The notes beneath the pieces are model-generated. The model saw only the letters and a list, made by a program, of their open reading frames with translations, was not told where the DNA came from and made no database searches. A program made the position numbers and the translations under genes. Source: Myxococcales bacterium (GTDB lineage Bacteria; Myxococcota; Polyangia; Nannocystales; Nannocystaceae). From it: a stretch of DNA of 64,000 bases. This document shows positions 41,695-51,100 of this stretch, piece after piece. The stretch covers positions 186,001-250,000 of the forward strand of contig JAEUJW010000040.1 of NCBI GenBank assembly GCA_016793465.1. Direction: 5' to 3'. How positions within the stretch are numbered: the first letter of the stretch is position 1; each line of letters opens with the position of its first letter.

Positions 41695-43219
41695 GGGACA
41701 CCCCGCCTTCCGCCGCGTCGCCGGTCTCGGAGTCGTCGGCGAACATCGGATCGTCGTCGGGGATGCTGGAGACCACGTCGTGGAGGCGGCTGCGCTCACG
41801 CGCCTCCTGCTCGGCGCGTCGCTCACGTGGGGTTAAAGGGAGCGTGAACTCCGTGTTCACCAGCGTCAGGACGGTCGATGCAGGCGTAAATCCGAGGGAG
41901 CGGGGAGCCGTCGACGCGCACGATGCCGCGTTCTTCGGCGCCGCGTGGAGCGGTGACGGCGAGGTCGCCGGGTCCGGCGTCGTCCCTGCCGGCCCGCGCG
42001 AGGAGGGCACGGCCGCCGCGATGGCCGGCTGTGCGTCGGGCGATTGCAGCGTCGCCTGTTCTGCCTTGACCGCGACGTGCGGGGCTGGGGTGCTGGGCGA
42101 CGTCCGTTGCACCGCTGATGACGGCGGCGAAGCAGCAGGCCGGGCAGGCAGGAGGCGCGGTGCGCACGTGGCGGCCGACGCCGGGGCCTGCTCACCCGCC
42201 GGAGGCGTGGGCTTGGCCTCCGCGAGCGGCGGTGGCGGCGCGGAGAACCGCGGCATCCGCGGCTGGAGAGCCGCTGCAGCGATGTGGTGAACGGTCTCGC
42301 CGACGATGCCGACGATGTCGACGATGGACTCGAGCTTGTCGCCGACCCTGGCGTGCTCGGCCTGCATCGCGTCCGCCTGCTGGGCGAGGAGCTCGCGGAG
42401 GGAGGCGACCGCCTGGGCCTGCTCGCCGGTTGCCGCGGCCGCGGCCTGAACTTCGTCGCGGTGCCTGGCCAGGAGCTCGGCGAGCTGCTGGCGGTGCTCC
42501 TGGGCGGCCTCGGCCTGTGCCCGCCGGTGATCGGCGAGCTGCTGGCCGCGCGCCTCGTCGGCCTGCGCCTGCGCCCGCCGGTGCTCCGCGAGGATGGCCT
42601 CCATCATCACGGCGTGCTGCGCGAGCTGGGCCCGGTGTTCGGCGAGCACCCGCTCGAGCGTGACGGCCTCCTCGGTGCGAACCAGGGAGGGAGGCGTCGG
42701 TGGGGGGAGGTCGAGCGTCGGCGGGGCAGACGGGGCCCGCCGCGGGGCGCTCGCCTCCATCGACTGCGGCGTGAAGTCCGGCGGCGGCGGTTGCGGGCAC
42801 GGCGGCGCCTTCGGCTCCGCCGCCGGCTCGGGGGATGCAGCCGGCGGAGCGGGAGGCTCCGAAGCCTGCGGGGCAGGACCCGCGTCCGGCTCCGGCCCGG
42901 CGCCGGTGCTGGCGCGCGCGGCGGCCCCGGCGACCTCGGCGGGATCGCCGAAGATCGGGACGAGGCGGTCGCCCATCTTGTGGAAGGCGATCACGGTCGC
43001 CGCCTTCGGCTCTCGCCTCGCCTCCGGCCCGGCCGGTCCGGCTGCAGGCGGCGTCCCGGACATCGGTGCGGTGTACATCGACGCGGGCGACGGGCTCGCG
43101 GCCGACGACGGCGGCGCATGACGCGAGCGACGACGCTCGCGGATGCCCTGCCAGCCGGTGAGCGTGTCGTGCAGGTGGAAAAGAAACGGATGGGGATCAC
43201 GGGGGCCGAGCATGGTCAT
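41687..43219 (-). CDS. Coiled-coil, Pro/Ala-rich protein
   Basis: A 510-residue protein. An N-terminal part (PHPFLFHLHDTLTGWQGIRE; VIAFHKMGDRLVPIFGDPAE) leads to a long Pro/Ala-rich region, a regular heptad coiled coil at about 190-300 built from HRRAQAQADE/HRRAQAEAAQ repeats, and another Pro/Ser/Ala-rich linker before a charged tail (LTPRERRAEQEARERSRLHD). It has the look of an extended structural or scaffolding protein. A ribosome binding site (AAAGGA) precedes ATG 43219. Confidence 0.6.
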   Translation of the reverse strand: MTMLGPRDPHPFLFHLHDTLTGWQGIRERRRSRHAPPSSAASPSPASMYTAPMSGTPPAAGPAGPEARREPKAATVIAFHKMGDRLVPIFGDPAEVAGAAARASTGAGPEPDAGPAPQASEPPAPPAASPEPAAEPKAPPCPQPPPPDFTPQSMEASAPRRAPSAPPTLDLPPPTPPSLVRTEEAVTLERVLAEHRAQLAQHAVMMEAILAEHRRAQAQADEARGQQLADHRRAQAEAAQEHRQQLAELLARHRDEVQAAAAATGEQAQAVASLRELLAQQADAMQAEHARVGDKLESIVDIVGIVGETVHHIAAAALQPRMPRFSAPPPPLAEAKPTPPAGEQAPASAATCAPRLLPARPAASPPSSAVQRTSPSTPAPHVAVKAEQATLQSPDAQPAIAAAVPSSRGPAGTTPDPATSPSPLHAAPKNAASCASTAPRSLGFTPASTVLTLVNTEFTLPLTPRERRAEQEARERSRLHDVVSSIPDDDPMFADDSETGDAAEGGVSRG

Positions 43220-43226
43220 GGTCCTT

Positions 43227-43505
43227 TCACCTGCGCCGACGAGTGCCGCGCAGGCCCAGCGCGGAGCGCTCCGCGACGACGGTGTATGTCCCGGGGTTGA
43301 GGATGATGAGCGGCGCCCTCGGCGTCGCGTGCAGGCAGTAGCTCGCGGGGTCGCCGGCCTTCTGCCGCGTGATCTGTAGGCATCCGCGGACGAGCACGAA
43401 CGCGACGGCGTCGCCGGGGCCGACCACCTCGAGGCTGTACTCGCCGCGGGCCATGACGAGCGCGTCCAGGTGCATCGTGCGGGTGCTGGCGAAGTTAATA
43501 TCCAT
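43227..43505 (-). CDS. Small beta-rich protein, possible virion subunit
   Basis: A 92-residue protein almost entirely of predicted strands (TMHLDALVMARGEYSLEVVG; AVAFVLVRGCLQITRQ; APLIILNPGTYTVVAERSAL) ending in RGTRRRR. It resembles a single beta-sandwich or jelly-roll. Overlaps the upstream gene by 11 bp. No family recognised. Confidence 0.55.
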   Translation of the reverse strand: MDINFASTRTMHLDALVMARGEYSLEVVGPGDAVAFVLVRGCLQITRQKAGDPASYCLHATPRAPLIILNPGTYTVVAERSALGLRGTRRRR

Positions 43506-43677
43506 GGCTGCCTTTCCCCTCGCGCAGCCCGTGGGCCGCGCCGAACGCGTAGCCGATGACGACGCCGGCGAGCAGCGCCGACGCGCCCGTCACGACGAGC
43601 GCCCAGCCCTGGCGGCGCCGGTCCTGTGCGAGCTGAAACGGTGGGACGGGCTCCGGGAGTTTCGAATGCGTCTTCAT
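43495..43677 (-). CDS. Small single-TM protein (holin-like size)
   Basis: A 60-residue protein with one TM helix (GWALVVTGASALLAGVVIGY) and charged ends (MKTHSKLPEP; REGKGSHGY). It overlaps the preceding M23-peptidase gene by 4 bp (ATGA). Its size, one TM and place right after a wall hydrolase would suit a holin or a minor virion membrane protein; neither is proven. Confidence 0.55.
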   Translation of the reverse strand: MKTHSKLPEPVPPFQLAQDRRRQGWALVVTGASALLAGVVIGYAFGAAHGLREGKGSHGY

Positions 43678-44576
43678 GGTTGCGCCTCCTCGGGCGCCGG
43701 TCGGCGCCGCCTCGACACGACAACCGCGGCTGTGAGACCGGCGAGCGTGAGACCCGCGACGACGCCGCCGACGATGCGCATGGGGGTCAGCGCGTCGCGT
43801 CCGGGTCCGGAGCCCGCGGACCCCGTGCCGCAATCCTCGAGGGAGTTGCACGGTCCCGTTTGCAGCGCGCTCTGGATCGCGTCCTCGGTGCTGGGCCCCC
43901 ACTTGCCATCGACCGCGACGCCGAGGGCGGTCTGCGCCTTCTTCAGCGCCTCGGTCGCCTCCGTGCCCCACGCCGCGCCGACGTCGCCCTTGTAGTAGCC
44001 GAGGTCCGCGAGCGCCTGGAGGCGCTGGCGCGTCAGCAGGAGCGACGCGTCCTTGCCCACCATCCGCTCGACGTAGTTCGCGGGGTTGAGGAGGCCCTCG
44101 GGCGGCGGGTCGTCTCGCCACCACCGGGAGTTCGCGGTGCGGCTCGGGGCCGCCGCGTACGTCTCGAAGTGCAGCATGCCGTAGCTGCCGACGATGCGCC
44201 CGAGCTCGCCGCCCCGCTTCACCTTGTCGCCGGACTTGCGGCTCCACTCCTTGTGCGAGCCGGCGATGACGCCGCCGAGCACGAGGAAGAGGCCCGAGTC
44301 GGTGACGAAGAAGATCGCCTTGGTGCCCTCGGTCCAGCCCTTGTCGAGCCCGGCGATCGTCCCGTCCTCGGGGGCGACGACGACGGCCCTGTCGGGCGCG
44401 CGCTGCAGGTCGATGCCGGCGTGCCAGCGCTCGCACTTCTCCACGGCGCAGCCGTCCGGACGTCCGCCGCCGAGGCTAAACGTCGCAAACTTCGGCGGGA
44501 CGGACGGCATGGGCCACAGCGGATCCTTGCCGCCCTGGGCCATGGGTACCTTCTCCCAATCGGGTGAACGGGCCAT
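43674..44576 (-). CDS. M23-family endopeptidase with peptidoglycan-binding domain and C-terminal TM
   Basis: A 300-residue protein. An M23/LytM-type domain at about residues 20-165 holds CERWHAGIDLQ (metal His and Asp, about 52-56) and SYGMLHFETYA (His of the HxH site; the first His is Met, a deviation). A peptidoglycan-binding type 1 domain follows (about 185-250; LGYYKGDVGAAWGTEATEAL, VDGKWGPSTEDAIQSAL). The C-terminus is a TM helix (IVGGVVAGLTLAGLTAAVVV) with SRRRR. A membrane-fixed wall hydrolase fits virion entry through the periplasm or lysis. Confidence 0.8.
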   Translation of the reverse strand: MARSPDWEKVPMAQGGKDPLWPMPSVPPKFATFSLGGGRPDGCAVEKCERWHAGIDLQRAPDRAVVVAPEDGTIAGLDKGWTEGTKAIFFVTDSGLFLVLGGVIAGSHKEWSRKSGDKVKRGGELGRIVGSYGMLHFETYAAAPSRTANSRWWRDDPPPEGLLNPANYVERMVGKDASLLLTRQRLQALADLGYYKGDVGAAWGTEATEALKKAQTALGVAVDGKWGPSTEDAIQSALQTGPCNSLEDCGTGSAGSGPGRDALTPMRIVGGVVAGLTLAGLTAAVVVSRRRRPAPEEAQP

Positions 44577-44578
44577 GC

Positions 44579-45115
44579 TCAGTTACCCTCCCTTCCAACG
44601 TCGAGACGACGCGCGTCGCCTCCGTGGTAGTAGTGATCCTCGATCTCGTCGATCTGCAGGCCGACCTCGAAGTCGGCGACCGTCCGGGCGGCCTCCTTGA
44701 ACGACGCTGTCTTGACCAGCCCCTCCTCGGTGGCGCGCACGGTCGCAGCGGCGAGGAGGGCCACGACGCGGCGCTGCACGGTGGTGTGGAAGCGCCAGCA
44801 GAGAAGTACGCGGTACGCGGATGAGAGCCCGTCGATGACCTCGCTGGCGATCCGGTGCTGCTCGGCCAGCAGGGCCTCGCGCTTCTCGTCGCGGTGCATG
44901 TCGAGGAGGAGCTGCAGGTGAGCGCTCGGCCACTCGGCCTCGGGGACGGGGGCCTCGTGGTCTCCGCTCCACATCTCCTCGGCCTCGTCGGCGAGCTGCC
45001 GGGCGAGTTCGGCGCGGTCCTCGGTCTGAAAGTGCCGGGCGATGATCGCCAGTTCATCCGCCGGCAACTTCTCCAGCTCCCGCATCGAGATCGTGATGCG
45101 TTCGTCGCGTGTCAT
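44579..45115 (-). CDS. Hypothetical protein (helical)
   Basis: A 178-residue, mainly helical acidic protein (MRELEKLPADELAIIARHFQ; EKREALLAEQHRIASEVIDG; RFHTTVQRRVVALLAAATVR). No family recognised. Translationally coupled to the giant methylase-helicase (ATGA at its start). Confidence 0.55.
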   Translation of the reverse strand: MTRDERITISMRELEKLPADELAIIARHFQTEDRAELARQLADEAEEMWSGDHEAPVPEAEWPSAHLQLLLDMHRDEKREALLAEQHRIASEVIDGLSSAYRVLLCWRFHTTVQRRVVALLAAATVRATEEGLVKTASFKEAARTVADFEVGLQIDEIEDHYYHGGDARRLDVGREGN

Positions 45116-48100
45116 GGTTGCCTCAGCGGAAAGAGAAGCCGATCGCGGACGATCGACGCGTGGATCCCGGCGTCCACGAGCGCCTTGCGGGCACGGTCGC
45201 GGGTCGCCGCGTCCGCGAGGCACTCGCCGAAGCGGCCGACGACGCGGACACCGGCTGGATCGACGGCGACGTTGGCGCGGGCAAGAATCTCGCGGACATG
45301 CGCGAGAGGTGGGCAGCCGGTGATCGCGCGGGCAAGCCGGTCGTGGCCGACGCTCGCGGTCACGGTCGGCGACCCGGCCTGCTTCTCGGCGGCCTCGAGA
45401 GCGCGCATCGTCTCAGCGTCCTCCTCGCTGGGTTCGATGCTGGGAGCGTGCTCCGACGAGACCCGCGTTGCGAGCGGCTCCTGCCCCTCCGCGCACGCCT
45501 CGGCGATCGACGCGGCCGCGAGGCCGATGCGGCGGAGCGCGTCGTGGACGCGTTCGGACGCGGCGATCGCCGCGCCTCGGGCCAGGCTCCGCCGGGCGGT
45601 GTCGTAGTACTCCCTGGCCTTCTCGAACGCACGCGTCGCCGCGGCGCGGTGCGCCCTCTTGCAGCGAGGCGCGCCGATCATGGCGGCGGTCAAGAAGAGC
45701 AGTTGTCTCACGTCTTCCAGCCGCTCGGGCGTGCGCTCGACCTCGGCGATGAACTCGGCGATCCTGCGGTAGAGCTCGATCTGCTCGTCGGCCCGGTCCT
45801 CGTCACCGACCAGGAGGAGTTGATCACCGTCACGCAGTTCCCCTACGTCGTCCTCGATCTCGCAGATGTTCGGGTCGTTCGTGGGCCGGACGGTGGCGAC
45901 CATCTGGTAGAGCCGGAACTCACCCGGTCGACTGGCCCGACGCAAGAGCACCGCCTGCCTGCCTTCACGGGTCGTGAACGGCGCCTCGACGGACGTTTGT
46001 AGGTGGCCGCCCCGGGAGTGCACCGTCGCCGTGCTCGGCTCCTCGAAGACGGCGCTCCAGAGCTCACCTGCGAGGGACGAGTCCCCCGGAGCATCCCCGT
46101 CACGCCATTCCTTGATCACCGAGAGCGCGGGGTGATCGCCGTGGTTCGCCCGCAGCCAACCGATCAGGTCTCCGGTAGCTTCGGGTCGGGGATCGGCAAG
46201 GTGGGCCAAGGCTCTGGCCATCGCGCCGTGCGACGCCTGTCCCGCCAGGACCGCGGGGTCGATCCCGAGTTCGGCGGCGCGGCGGCGCACCTCTTCGATC
46301 CGACCCTGGAGCGGCGACGGGGGCAGGCTGCCCGCCTGCACCGCGTTCGCGACCTGCAGCGCTCGCTGGACGCGGCGGAGCAACTCGCTTTGTTGCGCAG
46401 TCGTGAGGGCGCCAGTCGACCAGTGCACATCGAGGATGTCGTTTTCGTGGACGTCGATCGCCAGGACGGCGTCCGCGAGGGCGCCTCCCTCCGGGTATAC
46501 GGACAGCCGATGGCCCGCGCCCCGCTTGACGATATCGAGACGCCAGCCGGGCTCTTGCTCAAACGCATGCGTCACCGATTCATCCCAGGCGAGCTCCCGG
46601 CTACGGTTCGCCGCACGCTCCTGCACGAACTCCTTCGACTCTTGGGCCGCCTCCGAGACGATCCGCTTCGGGCTCTCTCCGCGCGCGGCCGCCTTCTCCA
46701 CCCGCGCCAGATAGGCGCTGCGCCGGTGCGGGGGCAACACGAGTTCGCCGATCTGCTCCGCCGCCTCCTCGCGCCTCTCTGCCGGCAGTGACGACCTTGT
46801 GGTCGCACCGCGGCGGCTCTCCCTCTCGGCTCGCTTACGCTGGCGCTCCGCTTCCTCGGCGAGCTTGCGGGCGGCGCGTTCGTCGGCCTTTTTCTGCCGC
46901 TCCTGCTGCTTGTGGCGCCACGTGCCTGGACGGGGCGGGCCCGGCTCACGCTGCCCGTACTTCTTGATCTCCTCGGGGGTGGCCTTGCGGAACTCGGTCG
47001 TGCCCGCGGGGCATTCGACACCTGCGACGGCATTGTGTCGCTCGGCGCGGTCGGCCAGGTGACCACACCGCTCGCACAGTACCGGCGTTGTGCCCTCGCC
47101 CTCGATCCTCTCGGCTTCCTCGTCGTCCGTCTCCTTCGCCTTCGAGAGCAGGTCCGATGGGATCTTGCGACCCCACCACGCGAGGCCGACGTCCTTGAGC
47201 GTGGTGAAGCTCTCGCCGCTCTTCGGGGCGAGCTCGAGGTACCGCTGCCAGCCGGCGAGGGTCGGCGGCAGGATCGTGGCGCCCCGAACTTCTGGACCTG
47301 ATGCGACGGCCAGGCCCTCCTCGTCCGTCACGGGGACCTTCTCCCGGTGGTACGAGGAGGCCAGGGCCTCGGTGATCTGGTCCGCGAAGCGGGGCCACCA
47401 CTTCGCGAGCCAGGCGTCGCTCGCTCCGAGCCACGCGAGGGACTCGAAGCGGCCGTGACGCAGGCTCCCGGCGATGCTCCGCTCCAGCGCTGCCGCCGTC
47501 CGTGCGTCGTCATCCTCGGGCCAGGCCGGACCGCCGTCGCGGGGGAGCTCGGCGGCGGTGATCGGCGCTCCGCCGAGAAGTCCCGTGTACGTGACGAGCT
47601 GCCAGCCGGGCGAGCCCGCCGCGCGCAGGCCGATGCGTTCGCCCTCGTCGGTCTGGACGATCCGGCCGAACTCGAAGTAGTCGAGCTGCCCAGGGGCCCC
47701 GGGGCGGGGCCTGGCCAGACGCAGGCCCTCATAGACGGGTGCCCCGCCGGACTCCGGGACGATCATGTCGGTGTCGCGCGCGGCGTACATCCACGGGGCC
47801 CAGGGCCAGGCGTCGGCGCTCACCTGCTCGAGATCCTCGAGGCGCTGGTCGCCCTCGTCGCGCAGCCGGGCGGCCCGCTCCAGGTCCGCGCTCGCCCTCG
47901 CGTCCCGGAAACGTCCGGCCGCTTGCCGGAGCACGCGGGCCGCTTCGCGGGCGATCCGGGCGCGCGCCTCTTCCGCCTGGCGCTGCCTCTTCTCCTCGAG
48001 CAGCCGCTTGGTCTTCTCCTTGTTGCGGGAGATCATGAGCAGGATGTCCTCGGGCGTGAGCTGCTGCTGCGCCGCGGGGTTGTTGGTGTCGCGCACCTGC

Positions 48101-51100
48101 GACTTGATGAGCTGCCCGAGCCAGCCGGCCTTGCCGTCGATCAGCGAGAAGCGGTAGCCGTCCGTCGACCTGTCCGCGAAGTAATAGAAGACCTGGACGG
48201 TGCCGAGGGTGTTGCCCTGGCGGACGGCGCGGCCGTTGCGTTGCTCGAGGTCGGCGGGCGTCCAGGGGAGATCGAGGTGGTGGATCGTGCAGGTCCTGAC
48301 CTGCAGGTCGACGCCCTCGTAGGCGACCGAGTTGGCGATCACCACGTCGTACTTCGGCGTGACGGTGGTGTCCTGCGGCCGGGCGCACGTGCCGGGCGGC
48401 GGCGTCTCCGACGAGAGGCCGTTGAATTCGCGGGCGATGCGGATCCGGTCCGCCGGCGCCGTCTCCTCGGCGTTGAGGATGGCGATCCGCTCGCGCGGGA
48501 TGCCGTGCTGGACGAGGACCTCGCGCATCCACTGGTGCACCGCGGTCGGCTCGCAGAAGATGATGTGGCCGCAGTGCGGGCTGGCGGCGACCCGCTTCGC
48601 GCACTCGGTCAGCTTCGGGCTCGCGTGGGTCGGCCGCGGGAGGCGGACGCTGACCTCGACCTGCTCGCCGTCCTGCCAGACCTTCTTCTTCACGACGCCG
48701 CCCTCGAGCGCCGTCTTGTAGGTGTAGCCGTCCTCCAGCGCCGCGTGCAGGGCGACCAGCGACAGGCGGGCCAGGAGGCCGAGGATCACGAAGCTCTGGC
48801 CGCCCTCGGGGTTCGGGTGCTCGAGGATGTCCTCGATCTGTGCGACGTACTTGTCGTACTTCGCCTCCTGGTCGTCGTCCATCTTGATCTTGAGCATCTC
48901 GACCACGGGGCGCGGCAGCTTGAGGCCGACCTCGGCGGCGGTCCGAAACTCGCTGTAGGTGAGGATGATCGTCCGCAGGTCATCGAGCGCCATGAACCCG
49001 GTGACGGCCATCTTCTTGGCGATGTTGAAGGACGAGTCGAGAACCTCGCGGTACTCCATCCGCAGGAAGCGGTCGATGAACTGCTCAGGGTCCCGGATCC
49101 CGGCCTTGGTGAACGCGGTCGGGTCGATGTACTGGATCAGGTTGTAGAACTCGAGCGGGCTGTTCTTCGCCGGCGTCGCGGTGAGGAGGACGATGCCGGC
49201 GCCGCCGGTCTTGCGGCGGACCGCGGCGGCGCGGAAATCGAGCTGCCAGGCGCGGTCGCTGCCCTCGCCACCGCCGCCCATGAACTTCGGGACGCCGTCC
49301 TCGCGGGCCTGGGGCTTGTGCAGGTTCTTAAAGGCGGCGGCCTCGTCGACGACGAGCATGTCGATGCCGATGTCGTCCCAGGCGACGCCCGGGTCGTACT
49401 CCCAATCCTTGGGGAGCTCGAGGATCTCCTCGACCCACACGTGCACGCCGTGCTCGAGCAGGGCCCGGTCGCGCTCGGACAGCGCGTTCTTCTGCCTGGC
49501 GCTGTTGACCTTCTCCTCGAGCGCGCGCCGGCGCAGCGCGATCGACCGCTCGACGGCCTCGACCTGGCTGACGTAGGCGAGGACCGCCTCCTCCTTCATC
49601 TTCGTCCGCGCGAGAGCGTCGTAGCTCAGGATGACGACGTCGACCTGGCCGGACATGAGCAGCGTCCACTTCTTGGCGCGCTCCTCGGGCGTGTCGGTCT
49701 CCGAGGTGATGACGCCGCTGCGCACGCCGCGGGTGATCTGCTTGCGCTTCGAACCGATCACGGCGACGCGGTAGTCCGGCAGCGTGCACAGGATGTCGTC
49801 GTGCCACTTCCAGACGAGCGACCCGGGGACGAGGATGACGGGGCGGCGGACCCACCCCTCCTGCCGCGCGCGGGCGACGATCGCCAGCGCGGTGTAGGTC
49901 TTGCCGACGCCAACGTCGAACGCGACGAGGCCGCCTCGCTGCGCGAGCACGCGGCGCGCACCGGCGATCTGGTGGGGCTTTAATTTCGGCGACTGCGGAC
50001 CCCAACGGGCGATCTCCAGCGGCTCCGGCGAGTAAGTCGGGACGATCCGGCCGCGGGCGACCCGGTTGTATGCGTGCACGAGCTGTTCGCGCCGAACCTC
50101 GTCGGCCGCGACCCAGGACCGAAACGACTCGTCCCACTTCTTCGCCAGCGCGAGGCGCCGCTCGGCGAGGTTCTGCTTCTTCGCGGCCTTCTCCTCGCGG
50201 GACTTCGGCCCTGCCGAACGATCCGACGGCTCGCGCTCGGGCCTAAAAAGCTCGGGGTCGTGGTTGACGTAGCCGAGGAAGATGAGCGTCTCCGGGGCGA
50301 TCGGCGGCTGGTCGGGGTCGGTGTAGTCGTGGCCCTGGAGCTGGACAAAGCCGCCTCGCCGCTCGAGGTTGACGGGGCCGTAGCGGCCGTTGATCGTGTC
50401 CGAGACCCAGCCCGCGACGAGCTCGAGGGGCACGTAGCCGTGCCTTGGGCTGACCTCGGGGAGATCCTCGAAGGTCGCCGGGCGGATCGCCTCGAGGAGG
50501 CGACGCACCTGCAGCTTTGCCTGCTCGTCGCCTGTGGCTGCCCGTGCGGCCGCGCGGTCATGGCGTGCCCACAGGTCGGTGCCGGTCAGGTAGGCGTCCG
50601 GCGGGAGGAGTTCGTCCCAGGCGTCGCCGTCGAGGTTCCACTCCGCCGCGAGCACCGCGGCCACGGCGGCCGCGTCCCCCAGGGTGCCGCCCTGCTGCCG
50701 GTGAAACGCGAGGAGCTGGGGGACCTTGAGGACGCGCTGTTGGCGAAACAGAGCCTCGGCCTGGGCCACGATGTCGTCCGGCGGGCCCGTGAACTTCGGG
50801 GTGATCCGCGGCGCCTCGCGCAGCGCCAGCGTGAGCCCGCCGGATTTTTCGAAGGCGGTGAAGAGGTGCTGGGCGGCAGGGAGCTGGCGGGGGCCCTGCG
50901 CGAGCTCCAGCAGCGCCCGGTTGCGCCACGGGTTGCCGGCGGCCGTGTGGAAGTCGAGGAGGGCGGTGCGGAGCTCGGGCCAGAGCTGGGCAGCGCGGTC
51001 CGCCTCGTCGGCGGCGACGATCGCCAGGTAGCGACCGACGCGGCGGCCGAGCTCGAGGGCGGGGCGCAGGGCCTCGTCGATATCGGCGGGGATGTCGTCG